Assembly: GCA_964483105.1 (NCBI GenBank)
Contig: CAYZZU010000011.1
Location: forward strand, 1-64,000
Length of the DNA: 64,000 nt
Direction: 5' to 3'
Source: CAYZZU01 sp964483105
GTDB lineage: Bacteria; CG2-30-53-67
Notes under the pieces: generated by a model
Told to the model about the DNA's origin: nothing
What the model saw: only the letters and a program-made list of their open reading frames with translations
The model's database searches: none
Made by a program: the position numbers and the translations under genes
Shown here: in pieces, positions 1 through 9,208 of the stretch
Layout: every line of letters begins with the position of its first letter
How positions within the stretch are numbered: the stretch's first letter is position 1

Positions 1-142
1 TCGGGGGTTCAGCGCCTTTTTTCGCCCCCTGAAGATCCGATCGAAAGGTTTGCCGGACGGGAAGCAGAATCGGAAACCAGGGAAGAAAAAATTTTGCCTG
101 GCACTGAAGAACCCCGAAGACCTGTCGAAGACCCAAGATCTT
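1..142. other. Left edge, no assignable gene
   Basis: Two plus-strand frames are open from the window edge. Frame 1 runs to a TGA at 169-171 and would give a polar, Glu/Arg-rich C-terminal tail. Frame 2 stays open to 247. Neither can be preferred without the upstream sequence. A plus-strand gene entering from the left and converging on the nuclease is possible. Confidence 0.3.
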
Positions 143-1750
143 CTACTCGATCTGCTCCGGATCTTCAATGATGATCTCGGGGTGATGGTAAAAGCCGATG
201 CGTGCACCTCGGATCGTGACTGTCGCTCCGTTTTTCGGCCGGAATGATGGATCCTTGAAAAAAAGTCGGACCTTACTTCGTCCTTTGTCATAATAGAAAT
301 AACCCCTCTTGTAAACACCGGTTATTCTGTCAATCACTTCGTTTTGCATCAAGGATAAGGATATTGAAGAACTTTTCAGGGGAAATTTCAAGAGGTATTC
401 CGAGAGATCCTGTACCCTTCCGGTCTCGTGGATGGCATCTACCGATGTGACTTCACGAAGCCCGGCATAATCATTCAGGCTCTTCACGGTCAGATCATAA
501 AGACGGCCCCTCTTCAAAGCCCGACCCGACCGGTAAATATAGATTGCGCGGTCGCCTTTCTGTTTGATAACACAACTGGTCCCCCTTTTCCAAAGTACCG
601 CGCAGTTTTTTAATGCGACTGAAAGTTCACCGGTGGGAAGGAAGTATAAATTCGAGATCGCCCCATTTCCTGAAGTGGGCTGTCCCAATCCCCTGGATGG
701 TCTGGAGGAATTCCCGACGGAGAAGGGCGAGGTGGAGAAACACGCGTAGATCGGCAGATGATCCGAATACCCTTTCCCAAGGTGCTTTCCTCTTCCTCCC
801 CGGGTCCGTTGCCACCGGAAGACCGCGCCGTCCCGAAACAAATAATCCGGGTCAAACCGGTGGAAGGAGTGATCCACGTAAGAGATCCCCTTGGAATCGT
901 AGAGTCCGCGTGATACCAGAATGTTGTCCAGACTGTTTTTTTTCCCGAAAAAGTTGTATGACCAGCGTCGGCTTTGGGGAACTTCCAGCCAGAGATTGTA
1001 GAGATATTCATTCGAGGGTTGACGGAGCAGGAAAAGCTCGTCAACCATGTGCCCTCCCCGAACCGACTTCAGGATTTGATTGATCCCGGTCACCCCTCCG
1101 GTATCGTTCAGACGGACATCCTTTGCGAAGGTTTGGAATTCGTTGTAATCTTCATTAAAGTCACCGATCAAGATAAAATCGGTGTCGTCCGGAAGACGGT
1201 CGATCCTTTGTTTCAAGGCCCGAGCGTACACCAACCGGCGGCTCTCCGGTCCACTCTTTGATTTCCAATGATTCACGAAGATCGTGAACGGAACCCCCTC
1301 CACCCGCACGATGACTTCAAGGATATTCCGTGCGGTGGAATCCGGGACTATGATTTCTCTTGTTTCCGCAATGGGGAATCTGGAGAGAAGGGCACATCGG
1401 ACTGATGTCTGTTTGGAAGCGGTGATGGCGGAATAGGGATAAGCCGCACCGTCAGCGGCGAGTCTTCTTCGAAGAGCCAGAAGGGCGTTCTCCGATTCGA
1501 CCTCCTCCAACGCGATGATGTCCGCGTTCAGATCCTGAAGGACCTGCGCAAGGTGGGTAATTTTCCTTCGGAAGGTCTTCTCATTCCAGCCACATCCGGT
1601 GTCCGGAATGTAACCGGGATATTCCGTCCCGTCCTTCTTTAGGTCGAACAGGTTTTGCACATTGTAGTTAGCAACCTTGAAGGTCGCAGCATCAAGAAAA
1701 AGTGGAGCTGTCAGGAAAAGAAAAAGGGAAAGAAGAAAGATCACTCGCAT
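143..1750 (-). CDS. Exported endonuclease/exonuclease/phosphatase family protein
   Basis: Predicted secreted metal-dependent nuclease or phosphodiesterase of the EEP (DNase I-like) superfamily, 535 aa. A signal peptide covers about residues 1-21. The EEP fold follows at about 24-340, with visible signatures NYNVQNL (29-34), the metal-binding Glu in LEEVES (81-86), NHWKSK (160-165), GDFNED (196-201) and SDHLP (329-333). The remaining 190 residues look like two OB-fold-type beta modules (about 355-450 and 450-530), as in extracellular nucleases that need substrate-binding additions. ATG is preceded by AAGGGGATCTCG. It is the last minus-strand gene at this edge. The substrate is not deducible; extracellular DNA or RNA scavenging is an inference. 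Confidence 0.85.
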   Translation of the reverse strand: MRVIFLLSLFLFLTAPLFLDAATFKVANYNVQNLFDLKKDGTEYPGYIPDTGCGWNEKTFRRKITHLAQVLQDLNADIIALEEVESENALLALRRRLAADGAAYPYSAITASKQTSVRCALLSRFPIAETREIIVPDSTARNILEVIVRVEGVPFTIFVNHWKSKSGPESRRLVYARALKQRIDRLPDDTDFILIGDFNEDYNEFQTFAKDVRLNDTGGVTGINQILKSVRGGHMVDELFLLRQPSNEYLYNLWLEVPQSRRWSYNFFGKKNSLDNILVSRGLYDSKGISYVDHSFHRFDPDYLFRDGAVFRWQRTRGGRGKHLGKGYSDHLPIYACFSTSPFSVGNSSRPSRGLGQPTSGNGAISNLYFLPTGELSVALKNCAVLWKRGTSCVIKQKGDRAIYIYRSGRALKRGRLYDLTVKSLNDYAGLREVTSVDAIHETGRVQDLSEYLLKFPLKSSSISLSLMQNEVIDRITGVYKRGYFYYDKGRSKVRLFFKDPSFRPKNGATVTIRGARIGFYHHPEIIIEDPEQIE

Positions 1751-1838
1751 CGAGATCCCCTTTCCGGGTCATCGAGAACACGCGCTTCTCCTCTTCTTGA
1801 GTGCGGGTGCCCCGGAGCACAGCCGGTTATGCTCATCC

Positions 1839-2063
1839 CTACTGATTTCCGAAGTTCTGAATCCTTCCACAGTCCGGGCACGTCCAGGTAATGTTGTTAC
1901 AGGTCATGCCCCAGAGATTTTCCTGCATGCATTCATCACACATCATGAATCCACAGGAGCAGTTCCAGCAGAACGGGAAAGTCCGTCCACAGGCCACACA
2001 GGTGTATTCCCTTTTTCTCTTTCTCCTTCTCCCGGACCGCCGTCTTCCTGGATCCCTTTTCAC
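1839..2063 (-). CDS. Small cysteine-rich zinc-ribbon protein
   Basis: 74-residue basic protein of unknown role. After an Arg/Lys-rich N-terminus it carries CVAC, CWNCSC, CDEC, a lone Cys and CPDC, enough ligands for two zinc sites of zinc-ribbon or treble-clef type. The start is GTG at 2063, with a good Shine-Dalgarno GGAGG seven bases upstream; no usable ATG precedes the cysteine motifs. It lies 28 bp after the aconitase gene and is probably co-transcribed with it. Nucleic-acid binding is suggested only by the basic tail and zinc motifs. Confidence 0.7.
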   Translation of the reverse strand: MKRDPGRRRSGRRRKRKREYTCVACGRTFPFCWNCSCGFMMCDECMQENLWGMTCNNITWTCPDCGRIQNFGNQ

Positions 2064-2091
2064 AACCGGGCCTCCGATCCCTGACCGGCTG

Positions 2092-4029
2092 TCAGGAGCG
2101 TGAACGGGTGTAGTTCAGGAGTCCACCAGCCAGAAGAATTTCTCTCTGACGCCGTGTCAGCGTGTAGGCAAGCCGGATCTTCCGACCCCGGGTCTGATTG
2201 ATGACGGTAAGCGGTCGTCCCTCCTCCAGTGCCTCCCGTACTCCGTCGAGAACCAGATCATCCCCCTCCCTGATCTCGTCATAACCGGATTTGTCCGCAA
2301 AGGTCAAGGGAAGTATTCCGAAGTTGATCAGGTTGGCGGTATGGATACGCTCCAGAGACTTGGCGACCACGGCTTTCACCCCGAGATACATGGGGCATAG
2401 GGCCGCGTGTTCCCGACTGGACCCCTGGCCGTAGCTTTCCCCTCCGACGATCCAATTGTGGATCCCCTTCTGTTTGTTCTCAAGACACCGGTCTGGAAAG
2501 TTCACGTCGAGTCCCTCGAAGACAAACTCTGCATATTTGGGGACATTGGAGCGATACTTCAGACGCGCGCCCGCCGGCATGATATGATCGGTGGTAATCT
2601 TGTCGCCCACCTTGATGACGACTGTCCCGGAGATGGATTCCGGCATGGGATCGTTCTGAGGTGGATCACCGATATTGGGCCCCCGAAAGATTTCGACCGA
2701 ATCCGGGTCCTCCGGGGCGTTCAAAATCATGGAGTCATCCACCCAGAACCGTTCCGGAATCGTAATTTGCGGATAGGCCATACCGAGATCACGGGGATCG
2801 GTGATACGGCCGGTCAATGCGCAGGCGGCGGCGGTTTCGGGACTCGCCAGATACACCCGGGCGCTCCGGGTTCCCGATCGGCCTTCAAAATTACGGTTGT
2901 TCGTGCGAATCGAAACCGCGTCGGTCTGGGGCGCCTGGCCGTTCCCGATGCAGAAACCGCAAGCCGACTCCAGGATCCGTACTCCGGAGGAGATAAGGTC
3001 AGACAGAGCACCGTTTGACGACAGCATTCCCAGCACCTGACGGGACCCGGGTGCCACCCCGACGCTCACGTCAGGATGAACGGTCTTTCCCTTCAGCATC
3101 GAGGCCACAATCATAAGATCCCGATAGGAAGAATTGGTACAGGAACCGATCATAACCTGATGAACCACGGTTCCATCCAACTCCCTGACGGGACACACAT
3201 TTTCCGGTGAATGAGGCTTGGCCAGCCTCGGAACCAGATCACCGAGATCAATCTCAAGGGTTCGATCATACTCTGCGTCGGAGTCTGCGGCAAGCGGGAC
3301 CCAATCCGCCTCCCTCCCCTGGGCCGCCAGGAACTCACGGGTTACCTCATCACTGGGGAAGATAGAGGTCGTCACGCCCAGTTCGGCACCCATGTTGGTG
3401 ATGGTGGCGCGTTCGGGGACACTCAGGGTAGCCACCCCCGGCCCGGCATACTCGATCACGGTTCCCACATTTCCACGGGTAGTCAAAAGCTCCAGAACAT
3501 AAAGGATGACATCTTTGGCCGAAACCCAGGGACGGAGTGAACCGGTCAGAAAGATCCGGATGACCCGGGGACACGTCAGATAGAACGCCCCTCCCCCCAT
3601 GGCCACGGCCACATCCAGACCGCCGGCACCGACAGCAAGCATCCCGACTCCTCCCCCCATGGGGGTATGGGAGTCCGACCCCAGAAGGGTTTTTCCCGGA
3701 CGTCCGAATCTCTCCAGGTGAACCTGGTGACAGATCCCGTTCCCGGCCCGGGAATAAAAGGCCCCATATTTCGCCGCAGCCGTCTTCAGATACCGATGAT
3801 CATCGGCGTTTTCGAAACCGGACTGGAGGGTATTGTGATCCACATAACTCACGGAACATTCCGTTTGAACCCGTGGAATCGCCATCGACTCGAACTGCAG
3901 GTAGGCCATGGTCCCCGTCGCATCCTGTGTCAGAGTCTGGTCAATGCGGATGGCAATCTCACGGCCTGGGATCAACTCACCCTGGACAAGATGAGCCTCC
4001 AGGATCTTCCGGACAAGATTCTTCGACAT
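2092..4029 (-). CDS. acn: Aconitate hydratase (single-chain, about 645 aa)
   Basis: Interconverts citrate and isocitrate through cis-aconitate in the TCA cycle, using a [4Fe-4S] cluster. The three cluster cysteines are visible: C297 in GSCTNSS, and C357 and C360 in CGFCIG. GSDSHT (117-122) is a family signature, and the swivelling C-terminal domain has GDKITTDHIMPAGA. At 645 residues it belongs to the shorter bacterial aconitases (the TIGR01342-like group) rather than the 890-residue AcnA/AcnB forms. The ATG has a strong ribosome site (AAAGGAGGGGTT). A 3-isopropylmalate or homoaconitate role is less likely because the single chain carries both the cluster domain and the swivel domain. Confidence 0.9.
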   Translation of the reverse strand: MSKNLVRKILEAHLVQGELIPGREIAIRIDQTLTQDATGTMAYLQFESMAIPRVQTECSVSYVDHNTLQSGFENADDHRYLKTAAAKYGAFYSRAGNGICHQVHLERFGRPGKTLLGSDSHTPMGGGVGMLAVGAGGLDVAVAMGGGAFYLTCPRVIRIFLTGSLRPWVSAKDVILYVLELLTTRGNVGTVIEYAGPGVATLSVPERATITNMGAELGVTTSIFPSDEVTREFLAAQGREADWVPLAADSDAEYDRTLEIDLGDLVPRLAKPHSPENVCPVRELDGTVVHQVMIGSCTNSSYRDLMIVASMLKGKTVHPDVSVGVAPGSRQVLGMLSSNGALSDLISSGVRILESACGFCIGNGQAPQTDAVSIRTNNRNFEGRSGTRSARVYLASPETAAACALTGRITDPRDLGMAYPQITIPERFWVDDSMILNAPEDPDSVEIFRGPNIGDPPQNDPMPESISGTVVIKVGDKITTDHIMPAGARLKYRSNVPKYAEFVFEGLDVNFPDRCLENKQKGIHNWIVGGESYGQGSSREHAALCPMYLGVKAVVAKSLERIHTANLINFGILPLTFADKSGYDEIREGDDLVLDGVREALEEGRPLTVINQTRGRKIRLAYTLTRRQREILLAGGLLNYTRSRS

Positions 4030-4241
4030 AACCCCTCCTTTTCCTGTACCGCGTTATGAAAAACCGGAACCTGTGATTTTCCCCGCGAGGTTACCGGTAC
4101 TGATGATCCCGCATATCATAACAGATCCGAAATATTTTATCCATCGACTTTCGCCCCGATCCGCGCTGTATGTCATCGGGAAAACTGTCCATTCGAATCA
4201 ACGCAGCTCACCACCAAAAAGATCCAACAGAAAATTTAACG
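4030..4241. other. Intergenic region between divergent acn and rpsU
   Basis: Noncoding spacer between the divergent acn and rpsU starts. I see no further gene or strong hairpin here. The rpsU promoter begins immediately to the right, and the acn promoter must lie inside this stretch, but no convincing -35/-10 pair stood out on the minus strand. Confidence 0.5.
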
Positions 4242-4270
4242 TTTACAATCTGTGCTCCATCCTCTATAAT
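4242..4270 (+). promoter_or_regulatory. Sigma70-type promoter of rpsU
   Basis: TTTACA (4242-4247) and a perfect TATAAT (4265-4270) are separated by exactly 17 bp. Transcription would start near 4277, which excludes the upstream ATG at 4170 as the start of rpsU and leaves a leader of about 90 nt. Confidence 0.8.
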
Positions 4271-4364
4271 ACTTTTCATAGAAAAAGCCCTCTTCCCGGA
4301 AGAGCACTCATGCTGGATCACAACTGGACAACAAGCAGCACAGAGAAAGGATGGAATCGGCATA

Positions 4365-4559
4365 TTGGATATCAAAGTCTACGGAAACGACATCGAAAAA
4401 GCACTGAGGGCTTTGAAGAGACGCCTTCAGAGAGAAGGCCTTTTTAAAGAAATCCGCAGAAGAAGATTTTATGAAAAACCTTCCGAAAAACGGAAACGCA
4501 AGCAGAGTGAAGCACGAAAGAAGCGACTGAAGGTAACGAGATTGCAACAGCAGAGATGA
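4365..4559 (+). CDS. rpsU: 30S ribosomal protein S21
   Basis: 64-residue basic ribosomal protein of the small subunit that helps mRNA recognition. The core (IKVYGNDIEKAL...REGLFKEI...FYEKPSEKRKRK) matches S21, and the length fits the family. The start is TTG at 4365: it is the first start codon that gives a normal S21 N-terminus, and the longer reading frame from 4170 begins upstream of the promoter. The ribosome site (AAGGA, about 13 bp away) is loosely spaced, so initiation may be weak or structured. It is transcribed alone and converges on dut-kdsC. Confidence 0.88.
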   Translation: MDIKVYGNDIEKALRALKRRLQREGLFKEIRRRRFYEKPSEKRKRKQSEARKKRLKVTRLQQQR

Positions 4560-4611
4560 AGGCCGATGAGAACAGGTGGGAAGATCCAGGAAAAACCGTG
4601 GTGTTCTTTCC

Positions 4612-5613
4612 TCACAGATGGTATCTGCGGGTTACCTCACGCCACTTGTCCTGCGCCTTCAGGATGAACTCAATCAGTTCCCGGACGGCTCCCTGCCCCC
4701 CCGGCCGGCTCAATACGAGATCCACTTGAGCACGGACCTCGGGATCGGCATCGAGGACGGTTGCGGACAATCCAACACGCCTCAAAACCGGCAGATCCAC
4801 GAGGTCATCCCCTACATAGGCTATTTCAGAATCGGAGAGGTTTTTCCCCTGAAGAATTTTTTCATATGCCTCGATTTTTCTTTTGGCCCCCTGGATGACC
4901 TCGTTGATCCCCAACTCCTTGGCCCTCTTTTCAACCACCGGTGAGGATCTGCCGGTGATGATCGCGAAATGGATTCCCTCCCGCTGCGCCAGTTTGATTC
5001 CGTGACCGTCCCGGACATGAAAACTTTTGATCTCCCGTCCCTGACTGTCATAGGTGATACGCCCTTCCGTCAGGACTCCGTCCACATCGAGAAAAATCCA
5101 CCGGATCTTCCCGGCCTTCTCCCAAATCCTGTCCGGATTCTCCGGCTTCTCTTTCATGTTTTCCCGTATCCCGGTATGTCCGAATCCACCGGTCGCCCTT
5201 TCCGAACCAGGAAGGGTTCCCACCTCGATCCACTCGGCACGAACGACCGGCGCGATCACCATCTGGGCGATCCGATCTCCCCTCCGGATATGGAAAGGCT
5301 CCTCCCCGAGGTTGATGAGAAGTACCCCGATTTCACCCCGATAGTCCGCGTCGATCGTCCCAGGCGCGTTGACCAAACCGATTCCTTTGCGCAGGGCCAG
5401 TCCGCTCCGGGGACGCACCTGCCCCTCGAACCCCTCCGGCAGCGCGATCGAAAGTCCCGTGGGAATCCGTTTCCATTGACCGGGAGCGATAATCTCTTCC
5501 CCTCTTACTGCCGCGTAAAGATCCATCCCGGCCGCGTTTTCCGACATGTAGGCCGGCAGCGGAAGGTCGCGGCAATCCTCCCTTCTCCGAATCTGGACAG
5601 GCGCTCTTCTCAT
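4612..5613 (-). CDS. dut-kdsC: Fused dUTPase (Dut) and KDO-8-phosphate phosphatase (KdsC)
   Basis: One 333-residue open frame encodes two complete enzymes. Residues 1-148 are a trimeric-type dUTPase (dUTP to dUMP plus PPi) with all five motifs: AAGMDLY (27-33), RPRSGLA (67-73), VNAPGTIDADYRGE (81-94), RGDRIAQM (111-118) and TGGFGHTG (141-148). Residues 165-333 are an HAD-superfamily KdsC, the last step of Kdo synthesis for LPS, with DVDGVLT (176-182) and GDDLVDLPVL (268-277). There is no stop or frameshift between them. Residue 153 is a Met, preceded only by a weak GGGA, so separate KdsC translation is conceivable. The start overlaps the stop of the M16 protease gene by ATGA, indicating coupled translation. 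Confidence 0.9.
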   Translation of the reverse strand: MRRAPVQIRRREDCRDLPLPAYMSENAAGMDLYAAVRGEEIIAPGQWKRIPTGLSIALPEGFEGQVRPRSGLALRKGIGLVNAPGTIDADYRGEIGVLLINLGEEPFHIRRGDRIAQMVIAPVVRAEWIEVGTLPGSERATGGFGHTGIRENMKEKPENPDRIWEKAGKIRWIFLDVDGVLTEGRITYDSQGREIKSFHVRDGHGIKLAQREGIHFAIITGRSSPVVEKRAKELGINEVIQGAKRKIEAYEKILQGKNLSDSEIAYVGDDLVDLPVLRRVGLSATVLDADPEVRAQVDLVLSRPGGQGAVRELIEFILKAQDKWREVTRRYHL

Positions 5614-6872
5614 GGATGAAGCTCTTTCCCATCGACCGGTCCGATCGCGGCGACGGAAAAATCCTCGTTCTGGAAGTATTCCTCGGCCAGTTCCTTCATC
5701 TTTCCGGCCGTAACTTTTTCAATCTCTCCCACGATTTCGTCCACAGACTGATAGCGATGAAAGAAGATCTCCTGTTTCGCAATACGGCTCATGACGCTGG
5801 ACGAACTCTCCAGGCTCAGAAACAACCCTCCCTTCATGCATTCCTTGGCCCGGGCGAGTTCCGACTCGGAGACAGAGTGGTTGGCCAGTTCGGCGAACTC
5901 ATTCCGGATAATTTCCATGACTTCAAGAATCCTTTCACGACCGGCCCCGGCATAGACCGTAATGTTCCCCACATCCCGGTAGGTCGAAAGATAGGAATAG
6001 ATTGAATAAACCAAGCCTCTTTTTTCACGAACTTCCTGAAAAAGACGGGAGCTCATATTGGCCCCGAAAAGGGTATTGATGAGATAGAAGGCGAAACGGT
6101 CCGCATGGTCCTGTTTGATTCCCTGATGGGCCACACAGAGATGCACTTGTTCCAGATCCTTGGTAACCACGGTCTTCCCCGCATGATAGAGGGGAGCCCC
6201 CCCGTCATCCGGTTCACTTCCTTCCGAAAAATCCTGGAAGCACTTTGCAACGACCTCGGCACACTCCTGATGATCCACATTGCCGGCACAGGAGACCAAA
6301 ATACCCGGACGGAGATAATGTGTATTGATATAGCTGAGAAGCGCTGCCCGCGTCAATCCTGAAACACTCTCGACACTTCCCGTCACGGGGAAACCAAGGG
6401 GATGGCCGGACCAGAGGATCGTGTTCATGAGGTCATGCACCTGATCCTCGGGTTGATCCTCCTGCATCCGGATCTCTTCCAGGATGACATGGCGCTCCTT
6501 CTCCATCTCCTCCGGATCCAGGACCGAATGCAGAAAGATGTCGGCCAGAATATCGATAGCCGTACGCAGATGTTCATCCAGGACCTTGATGTAATAAACG
6601 GTATATTCGCGTGTTGTGAAGGCGTTGATTTCCCCTCCATAGGAATCCACCTCGACGGCAATGTCCCGGGCGGTTCTTCGTTTCGTTCCCTTAAACAGCA
6701 TATGTTCGAGAAAATGTGAGATTCCGTTGATCGCTCCGGTCTCATTCCGACTGCCCGCAGGAACCCACAGTCCGATACAGACCGAACGAAGATGGGGCAT
6801 TTTTTCCGTCACGACTCGGATCCCATTCGGAAGGAGTGTCTTCTGAAACAACCTTTCTTCCCGATGATTCAT
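5610..6872 (-). CDS. M16 family zinc metallopeptidase
   Basis: Insulinase/processing-peptidase-like protein, 420 aa. The inverted zinc motif HFLEH lies at residues 53-57, with a conserved downstream Glu region (EEIRMQEDQPED), followed by a second, inactive M16-type half. A longer frame reaches 7034, but it overlaps pnp and the terminator. The ATG at 6872 matches the family N-terminus (LPNGIRVVTEKMPH) and has AGAGAG upstream. The position directly after pnp is the usual one for this protease in many bacteria. The substrate is unknown. It is translationally coupled to the downstream dut-kdsC. Confidence 0.9.
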   Translation of the reverse strand: MNHREERLFQKTLLPNGIRVVTEKMPHLRSVCIGLWVPAGSRNETGAINGISHFLEHMLFKGTKRRTARDIAVEVDSYGGEINAFTTREYTVYYIKVLDEHLRTAIDILADIFLHSVLDPEEMEKERHVILEEIRMQEDQPEDQVHDLMNTILWSGHPLGFPVTGSVESVSGLTRAALLSYINTHYLRPGILVSCAGNVDHQECAEVVAKCFQDFSEGSEPDDGGAPLYHAGKTVVTKDLEQVHLCVAHQGIKQDHADRFAFYLINTLFGANMSSRLFQEVREKRGLVYSIYSYLSTYRDVGNITVYAGAGRERILEVMEIIRNEFAELANHSVSESELARAKECMKGGLFLSLESSSSVMSRIAKQEIFFHRYQSVDEIVGEIEKVTAGKMKELAEEYFQNEDFSVAAIGPVDGKELHP

Positions 6873-6887
6873 GAAGCTCTCTCTTGG

Positions 6888-6916
6888 AAAAAAAAGAGGG
6901 AGCATTACACTCCCTC
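6888..6916 (-). terminator. Intrinsic terminator after pnp
   Basis: On the minus strand a perfect 7-bp stem (GAGGGAG / CTCCCTC, loop 7 nt) is followed by eight T residues. It lies between the pnp stop and the M16 protease start, so it should reduce read-through into the last two genes of the cluster. Confidence 0.85.
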
Positions 6917-6939
6917 CCCGTTCTTCCTGAATAGAATGT

Positions 6940-9039
6940 CTATTGTATTTCCTCGGCGTGCAGCGCCTCCTTGCGGCTGAGGCGGATTTTCCCCTGGCGG
7001 TCGATCTCCAGGACCTTGACCCGAACGCTGTCACCTTCTTTCAATATATCTTCCACCCGCCGCACTCGATGATCGGCAAGTTGTGAGATATGTACCAAAC
7101 CGTCCGTTCCGGGAAAAATCTCTACAAAGGCACCGAAATCCATGACCTTTCGAACAGTGCCGTCATAGATTTTCCCGACCTGAGCCTCCTGCGTCAGGTC
7201 TTCGATAATCCGGATGGCCGCCTTGCAGGCTTCCGCATCGGCGGATGCAATCTTGACGCTTCCGTCATCTTCAATATCGATCTTGGCTCCGGTCCGTTCC
7301 ACAATACTCCGGATCATCTTTCCCCCGGGTCCGATGACATCCCGGATCTTGTCCGGATGGATTTTGATGGTGGTAATCCGCGGAGCGTGTACGGAGATAT
7401 CCTCCCGGGGCACGGAGATCGATTCCAGCATTTTGTTTAAGATAAAGCGTCTCCCCTCCCGGGCCTGATTCAACGCCCGGGCCAGAATCTCCCGGTTCAC
7501 ACCCGAAATCTTGATATCCATCTGAAGGGCGGTAATCCCGGCTTCCGTGCCGGTCACCTTGAAGTCCATATCTCCAAGGTGATCCTCCACACCCAGGATA
7601 TCGGAAAGAATGGCGACTTCTTCGCCCTCCTTGATCAATCCCATCGCAATCCCCGAAACCGGAGCCTTGATCGGAACACCGGCGTCCATCAAGGAAAGGA
7701 TGCCGCCACAGACGGTAGCCATGGAAGAGGAACCGTTCGATTCGGAGATATCGGAGACAACCCGGATCGTATAGGGGAAAAGATCCTCACCCGGAATCAC
7801 CGCGGAAAGTGCCCGTTCCGCCAAGGCGCCGTGTCCGATCTCCCGCCTCCCGGGTCCCCGGAGAAAACGCACCTCCCCCACACTGTAGGGAGGGAAATTA
7901 TAATGCAGCAGGAACCTTTTCGTTGAATCTCCCTCCAGGGCGTCGATTCGTTGTTCATCCGAAGAGGTCCCGAGGGTAGTCGCGACGATCGCCTGGGTCT
8001 CCCCCCGGGTAAAGAGGGCCGATCCATGGGCACGCGGCAGAAAACCGACCTCGCAGGTAATCGGACGGATTTCATCCAGACGGCGTCCATCGACCCGCTT
8101 TTTTTCGGAAATCACAAGGCGTCTTAAATCTTCTTTTTCAATCCTCTCGCAGATATCATGAATGAAGGCCTTCCGGGACCCTTCCTCATCGTCAAAACGC
8201 TCCACCATCTCGTCTCTGACAGTATTCAACGCACTCTGACGTTGAAACTTGCCCGGCGTGGTGTTGGCCTTTCGAATACGATCCGTTGCCACCGACCGGA
8301 TTTCGGCTTCCAGCCTTTCTTCTTGTTCGTCCTGGACCGGCTGCTCCACCTTTCTTTTCTCAGGGGCCACCATCCGGACCAGTTCCTCCTGCGCCTCAAC
8401 AATCCGGACGATCTCTCGATGCCCGAATTCGATCGCCTCCACCATTACCTCTTCCGGCAATTCCCGGGCGCCGGCCTCGACCATGGTGACGGCATCCCGC
8501 GTCCCCGCCACAATCAGGTTCAGGTCGCTTTCGCCCATCTGGCTGAGGGAGGGATTGACAATCAGCTTCCCATCGATTCTGCCCACCCGGACACCTGCTA
8601 CCGGCCCGGAGAAGGGAATGTCGGAAACCGACAACGCCGCGGAAGATCCCGTCAGAGAGAGAATATCCGGAAGATTTTCACGGTCCGCGGACAGTACTGT
8701 CGCAATCACCTGGGTCTCGAAAAAATAATTCTCGGGGAACAGGGGACGAAGAGGACGGTCGATCAGCCTGGAGGTCAAGGTCTCCACCAGCGTGGCCCGT
8801 CCTTCTCTCTTGAAGTATCCACCGGGGATTTTTCCGGCCGCGTAAAATTTTTCTTGATAATTCACGGTCAGAGGGAGAAAATCCACCCCCGTCTGCGCCG
8901 TACCGGCGGATACGGCTGTAACCAGAACCACCGTATCCCCATAACGTGCCATTACGGCACCCGAGGCCTGTCGGGCCACCCGCCCCGTCTCCAGGGTCAG
9001 GAGTCTGCCACCTACCTCTGTTTCAACTTGTTTGATCAT
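6940..9039 (-). CDS. pnp: Polyribonucleotide nucleotidyltransferase (PNPase)
   Basis: 3'-5' phosphorolytic exoribonuclease, 699 aa, normal for the family. It has two RNase PH domains (about 10-225 and 310-540), a helical linker with GPGGKMIRSI of the KH domain (about 555-615), and a C-terminal S1 domain (about 620-690) with YDGTVRKVMDFGAFVEI. ATG follows a short leader behind rpsO, the standard rpsO-pnp order. E. coli PNPase autoregulates through its leader; here the 170-bp spacer contains repeat-like DNA rather than an obvious RNase III hairpin. Confidence 0.97.
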   Translation of the reverse strand: MIKQVETEVGGRLLTLETGRVARQASGAVMARYGDTVVLVTAVSAGTAQTGVDFLPLTVNYQEKFYAAGKIPGGYFKREGRATLVETLTSRLIDRPLRPLFPENYFFETQVIATVLSADRENLPDILSLTGSSAALSVSDIPFSGPVAGVRVGRIDGKLIVNPSLSQMGESDLNLIVAGTRDAVTMVEAGARELPEEVMVEAIEFGHREIVRIVEAQEELVRMVAPEKRKVEQPVQDEQEERLEAEIRSVATDRIRKANTTPGKFQRQSALNTVRDEMVERFDDEEGSRKAFIHDICERIEKEDLRRLVISEKKRVDGRRLDEIRPITCEVGFLPRAHGSALFTRGETQAIVATTLGTSSDEQRIDALEGDSTKRFLLHYNFPPYSVGEVRFLRGPGRREIGHGALAERALSAVIPGEDLFPYTIRVVSDISESNGSSSMATVCGGILSLMDAGVPIKAPVSGIAMGLIKEGEEVAILSDILGVEDHLGDMDFKVTGTEAGITALQMDIKISGVNREILARALNQAREGRRFILNKMLESISVPREDISVHAPRITTIKIHPDKIRDVIGPGGKMIRSIVERTGAKIDIEDDGSVKIASADAEACKAAIRIIEDLTQEAQVGKIYDGTVRKVMDFGAFVEIFPGTDGLVHISQLADHRVRRVEDILKEGDSVRVKVLEIDRQGKIRLSRKEALHAEEIQ

Positions 9040-9208
9040 GGTTTATTCTGTGCTCCTCATGCATGTACGGCTTCCTCTGCAGTACGTTTGTTTAAAATCC
9101 TGCAATATGGACCACAGATAAACGCAGTTAAGGACCGAAGGCTCCGATTGATGGATTCTTCGATCCACACCTGTGTCCATCTGTGGCGAAAGAGCAGGCT
9201 TGAAAAGA
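9040..9208. repeat. Repeat-like spacer between rpsO and pnp
   Basis: The 169-bp spacer contains ACCACAGATAAACGCAG (9110-9126) and, on the opposite arm, CACACCTGTGTCCATCTGTGG (9165-9185). These are degenerate copies of the CACAGAT-type short tandem motif seen dispersed in many environmental genomes. No gene is visible. Confidence 0.45.
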
